Source: Rhizobium sp. CC-YZS058 (GTDB lineage Bacteria; Pseudomonadota; Alphaproteobacteria; Rhizobiales; Rhizobiaceae). From it: DNA of 64,000 bases. Under the pieces are notes generated by a model. It worked only from the letters and a program-made list of their open reading frames with translations. It was not told the origin of the DNA and ran no database searches. Shown here in pieces: positions 62,054 through 64,000 of the stretch. Every line of letters begins with the position of its first letter. The stretch's first letter is position 1. The DNA lies in contig NZ_JAYESJ010000001.1 in the NCBI RefSeq assembly GCF_034720595.1, positions 2,630,001 to 2,694,000 of the forward strand. Direction: 5' to 3'. The position numbers and the translations under genes were made by a program.

Positions 62054-63884
62054 AGTCCACGTCTACACCAGCTTCTCCTACGCCTACCTGTCCCGTGCGC
62101 GCATCCTTGCGCAGTCGATCAGACGCACTCACCCGGACTGGGTGATCTGGGCTGTCCTTGTTGACCGGCCGCCGCCCGGCTTTAGCGAAACGGCCTGGCA
62201 GTCGGACTTCGACGAGATTCTCGATCCGGAAGTCCTGTTTCCGGACTGGAAGGCCTTCGTGTTCAAACACGACATCGTTGAGGCGTGCACGGCGGTGAAG
62301 GGGCGAGCTCTGCAGCACCTTCTGGCGTCTGGTGCGGACAAGGTCGTCTACCTTGATCCCGATATTGCCGTTTTCCACTCTCTCCAACCGATCATCGACA
62401 AACTGGATACGGCATCCGTCGTTCTCACACCTCACCAGGTCGACCCGAATGAAAGCGTGGATGACTTCCGTGACAACGAGCAGATTTCCCTAAAATACGG
62501 AATCTACAATCTTGGGTTCATCGCTGTAAAGAACGATCCAGTCGGTAACGCTGTCGCTGACTGGTGGGCAACTTGCCTTTATCGAGCATGCTATGACGAG
62601 ATCGAAAACGGTATTTTCACCGATCAGAAATATTGCGATCTCATCCCTTGTCTGTTCGATAACGTCTATATCGAGCGCAAGCCCGGGTTCAACGTTGCGA
62701 GCTGGAACATCAGCCGCCGCCATCTGAAAATCGAGCATGATGGCAACGTGAAGGTGAACGACGATCTTCTACGCTTCTACCATTTCACAAAGATCAATTC
62801 GGACGGCGAAGGGATGACGAAGCGCTTCGCGGCCGGAAACTATTCCGTTTTCGAAGTTTGGAATTGGTACAAAAGGCAGTTGCTGGCTCTTGAAGTGCCT
62901 GGAATCCCGGGTCGGTACTGGCACTATTCCGCCCTCGACGATGGTACGGCCATTCCGAAATCCGTAAGGGTTTTCTTCCGGCAAAACCTGGCGGCGATCC
63001 AGGCGGACGATCCCTTTTCCGTCGAGCCGGGATCATTCGCCGCGCGTTTTCGTGTCAGTGGCAAGAAGCGGTACTTCAATCCGTTGCGCAAACCCAGCCA
63101 GACGAAGATTGCCTGCGTCATTCACGCGTTCTATCCCGAACTTCTCGACGAGATGCTGGCAGAGCTTTCCGAATACCGCGGGAACCTGAAGCTTTTCCTG
63201 ACCGTACCGAGCGACAAGGTCGGCGCTGTCAAGGATGTCCTGTCTCAGTACAAGTTCGAAGCAGAGATTCTCGCCTGCGCCAATCGTGGCCGCGACGTTC
63301 TCCCGTTCCTTACGGCGCTGAAAAAGATCGATCCCGAAGAATTCAGTTTGGTCCTCAAGCTGCACACCAAGCGGTCCAAACATCTTCAGAACGGCGAGGC
63401 ATGGCGTCGAGAACTGCTGGCATGCTTTACCAAGCCGCAGGAGTTGGAAGCCGCCGTGAAGATCTTCGACGATCGACCCGACATCGGCATTCTCGGCCCA
63501 TCCGGACACAATGTTTCGATGGAAGGCTACATGGGAAGCAATGAAGGAAGGCTTTCGGATTTGAAGCGGCGGATGGGTGTGGGCGATATACGGAACGCCA
63601 AGCTCGGCTTCATCGCCGGCTCCATCTTCATGGCCAGGCCGGCTGCGCTCGAAGCCCTTCTCGATCTTGATCTGACGGAAGAGGATTTTGAGAGCGAAGC
63701 GGCACAAACAGATGGCACACTGGCACATGCCATCGAGCGCGCGTGGACATTTGCAGCCAGCGCCCGGCTCCTCAAGGTCGCAACCAAGCCGATCTCGACG
63801 GCGCAGGGGCAGCTCCGCGTCGACGACACCATCGCAACGTCCTATGACTTTGCGCCGCGCAGTCACGAGATCGCAGCGGAGTAA
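62046..63884 (+). CDS. glycosyltransferase with RgpF (rhamnan synthesis F) domain
   Basis: 612 residues in two parts. Residues 1-300 are a GT-A fold with the DxD-type motif VVYLDPDIAVFHS (about 97-109) and tail HYSALDDG. Residues 355-600 are RgpF-like (KIACVIHAFYPELLDEMLAEL, VLKLHTKRSKHL and GFIAGSIFMARP), as in enzymes that build rhamnan or other O-antigens. The start lies in the last codons of the TPR gene, so the two are coupled. It is likely to add or branch sugars in the polysaccharide. Cytoplasmic. Confidence 0.85.
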   Translation: MPKVHVYTSFSYAYLSRARILAQSIRRTHPDWVIWAVLVDRPPPGFSETAWQSDFDEILDPEVLFPDWKAFVFKHDIVEACTAVKGRALQHLLASGADKVVYLDPDIAVFHSLQPIIDKLDTASVVLTPHQVDPNESVDDFRDNEQISLKYGIYNLGFIAVKNDPVGNAVADWWATCLYRACYDEIENGIFTDQKYCDLIPCLFDNVYIERKPGFNVASWNISRRHLKIEHDGNVKVNDDLLRFYHFTKINSDGEGMTKRFAAGNYSVFEVWNWYKRQLLALEVPGIPGRYWHYSALDDGTAIPKSVRVFFRQNLAAIQADDPFSVEPGSFAARFRVSGKKRYFNPLRKPSQTKIACVIHAFYPELLDEMLAELSEYRGNLKLFLTVPSDKVGAVKDVLSQYKFEAEILACANRGRDVLPFLTALKKIDPEEFSLVLKLHTKRSKHLQNGEAWRRELLACFTKPQELEAAVKIFDDRPDIGILGPSGHNVSMEGYMGSNEGRLSDLKRRMGVGDIRNAKLGFIAGSIFMARPAALEALLDLDLTEEDFESEAAQTDGTLAHAIERAWTFAASARLLKVATKPISTAQGQLRVDDTIATSYDFAPRSHEIAAE

Positions 63885-63916
63885 GGTACCCGACGGCCTG
63901 TTGGCTTCGTCGAGAC

Positions 63917-63950
63917 AAAAAAAGGCCCTGTGGAGAGAGACCACAGGGCC
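63917..63950. terminator. strong hairpin at the end of the polysaccharide locus
   Basis: Perfect 10-bp stem GGCCCTGTGG/CCACAGGGCC with a 7-nt loop. The plus strand has only a weak T-run, but the minus strand ends in TTTTTTT (63917-63923), so it terminates mainly a leftward gene beyond the window; it can also stop the glycosyltransferase operon. Confidence 0.75.
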
Positions 63951-63971
63951 GTTCCTCGTTGTTCCAGCCGT

Positions 63972-64000
63972 TCATTGCCACTTGGGTTCGCGCGGCATTC
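63972..64000 (-). CDS. 3' end of a leftward gene (partial)
   Basis: The minus strand reads MPREPKWQ then TGA at 63972, and the terminator follows 22 nt on. Only eight codons are visible, so no product can be named; it is inferred mainly from the well-placed terminator. Confidence 0.3.

Noticed and set aside
1..64000. CRISPR array, transposase, integrase or prophage
   Set aside because: I looked for direct repeats with regular spacing, DDE or tyrosine recombinase motifs and tail or capsid-like proteins and saw none; the tandem repeats near 45 kb have no unique spacers.

Overview
The window looks like a chromosomal segment of a GC-rich alphaproteobacterium of the Rhizobiaceae type (Rhizobium, Sinorhizobium, Agrobacterium or a close relative). 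Pointers are the betI-betC-betB-betA choline-sulfate cluster, an ohr/ohrR pair, a class 3 L-asparaginase of the Rhizobium etli type, TGA-N9-TCA boxes like those of the rhizobial iron regulator RirA, and a RIME-like palindromic repeat. No phage, integrase, transposase or CRISPR array was seen.

Layout. 1-13 kb is mostly housekeeping and metabolism: the end of an MHS-type MFS transporter, a membrane PQQ dehydrogenase, a small phosphatase, trans-aconitate methyltransferase, a single-domain response regulator, ChaC, a LysR/MFS divergent pair, an aldo/keto reductase, a HerA/YjgR ATPase and a cold-shock protein with its promoter and terminator. 13-31 kb holds a RIME-like repeat, three regulator/target pairs (VOC/MarR, Ohr/OhrR, LysR/small ORF), a histidine kinase with its response regulator, an L,D-transpeptidase, a GGDEF-EAL protein, a GST, a DeoR regulator, asparaginase, an RTX protein, a broken ParE-type toxin-antitoxin pair, and a quinone oxidoreductase followed by a small structured transcript candidate.

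31-41.6 kb carries the choline-O-sulfate to glycine-betaine operon (betICBA), with a complete toxin-antitoxin pair lying antisense between betB and betA. It is followed by a HasA-like hemophore domain fused to RTX repeats behind two TGA-N9-TCA boxes, then the assimilatory sulfate operon cysH-cysD-cysN with a strong terminator. 41.8-43.5 kb is a visibly AT-richer two-gene insert encoding a DUF262 protein and a HEPN protein, the best candidate for an under-described defence or toxin system here.

43.7-54.3 kb has small envelope proteins, degenerate tandem repeats, an aldo/keto reductase, a membrane alpha/beta hydrolase, an Ala/Pro-rich anchored protein, a fucosyltransferase-like gene, tRNA-Pro(CGG), a lipoprotein, a CHASE3-adenylate cyclase and a LysE/ArgP pair. 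54.7-63.9 kb is a surface-polysaccharide locus: gmd, an fcl/colC-like gene and a ColD-like PLP enzyme with His in place of the usual Lys. Together these predict GDP-colitose (3,6-dideoxy-L-galactose) synthesis. They are followed by a discoidin-domain fucosyltransferase-like protein, a TPR-glycosyltransferase and an RgpF-type glycosyltransferase.
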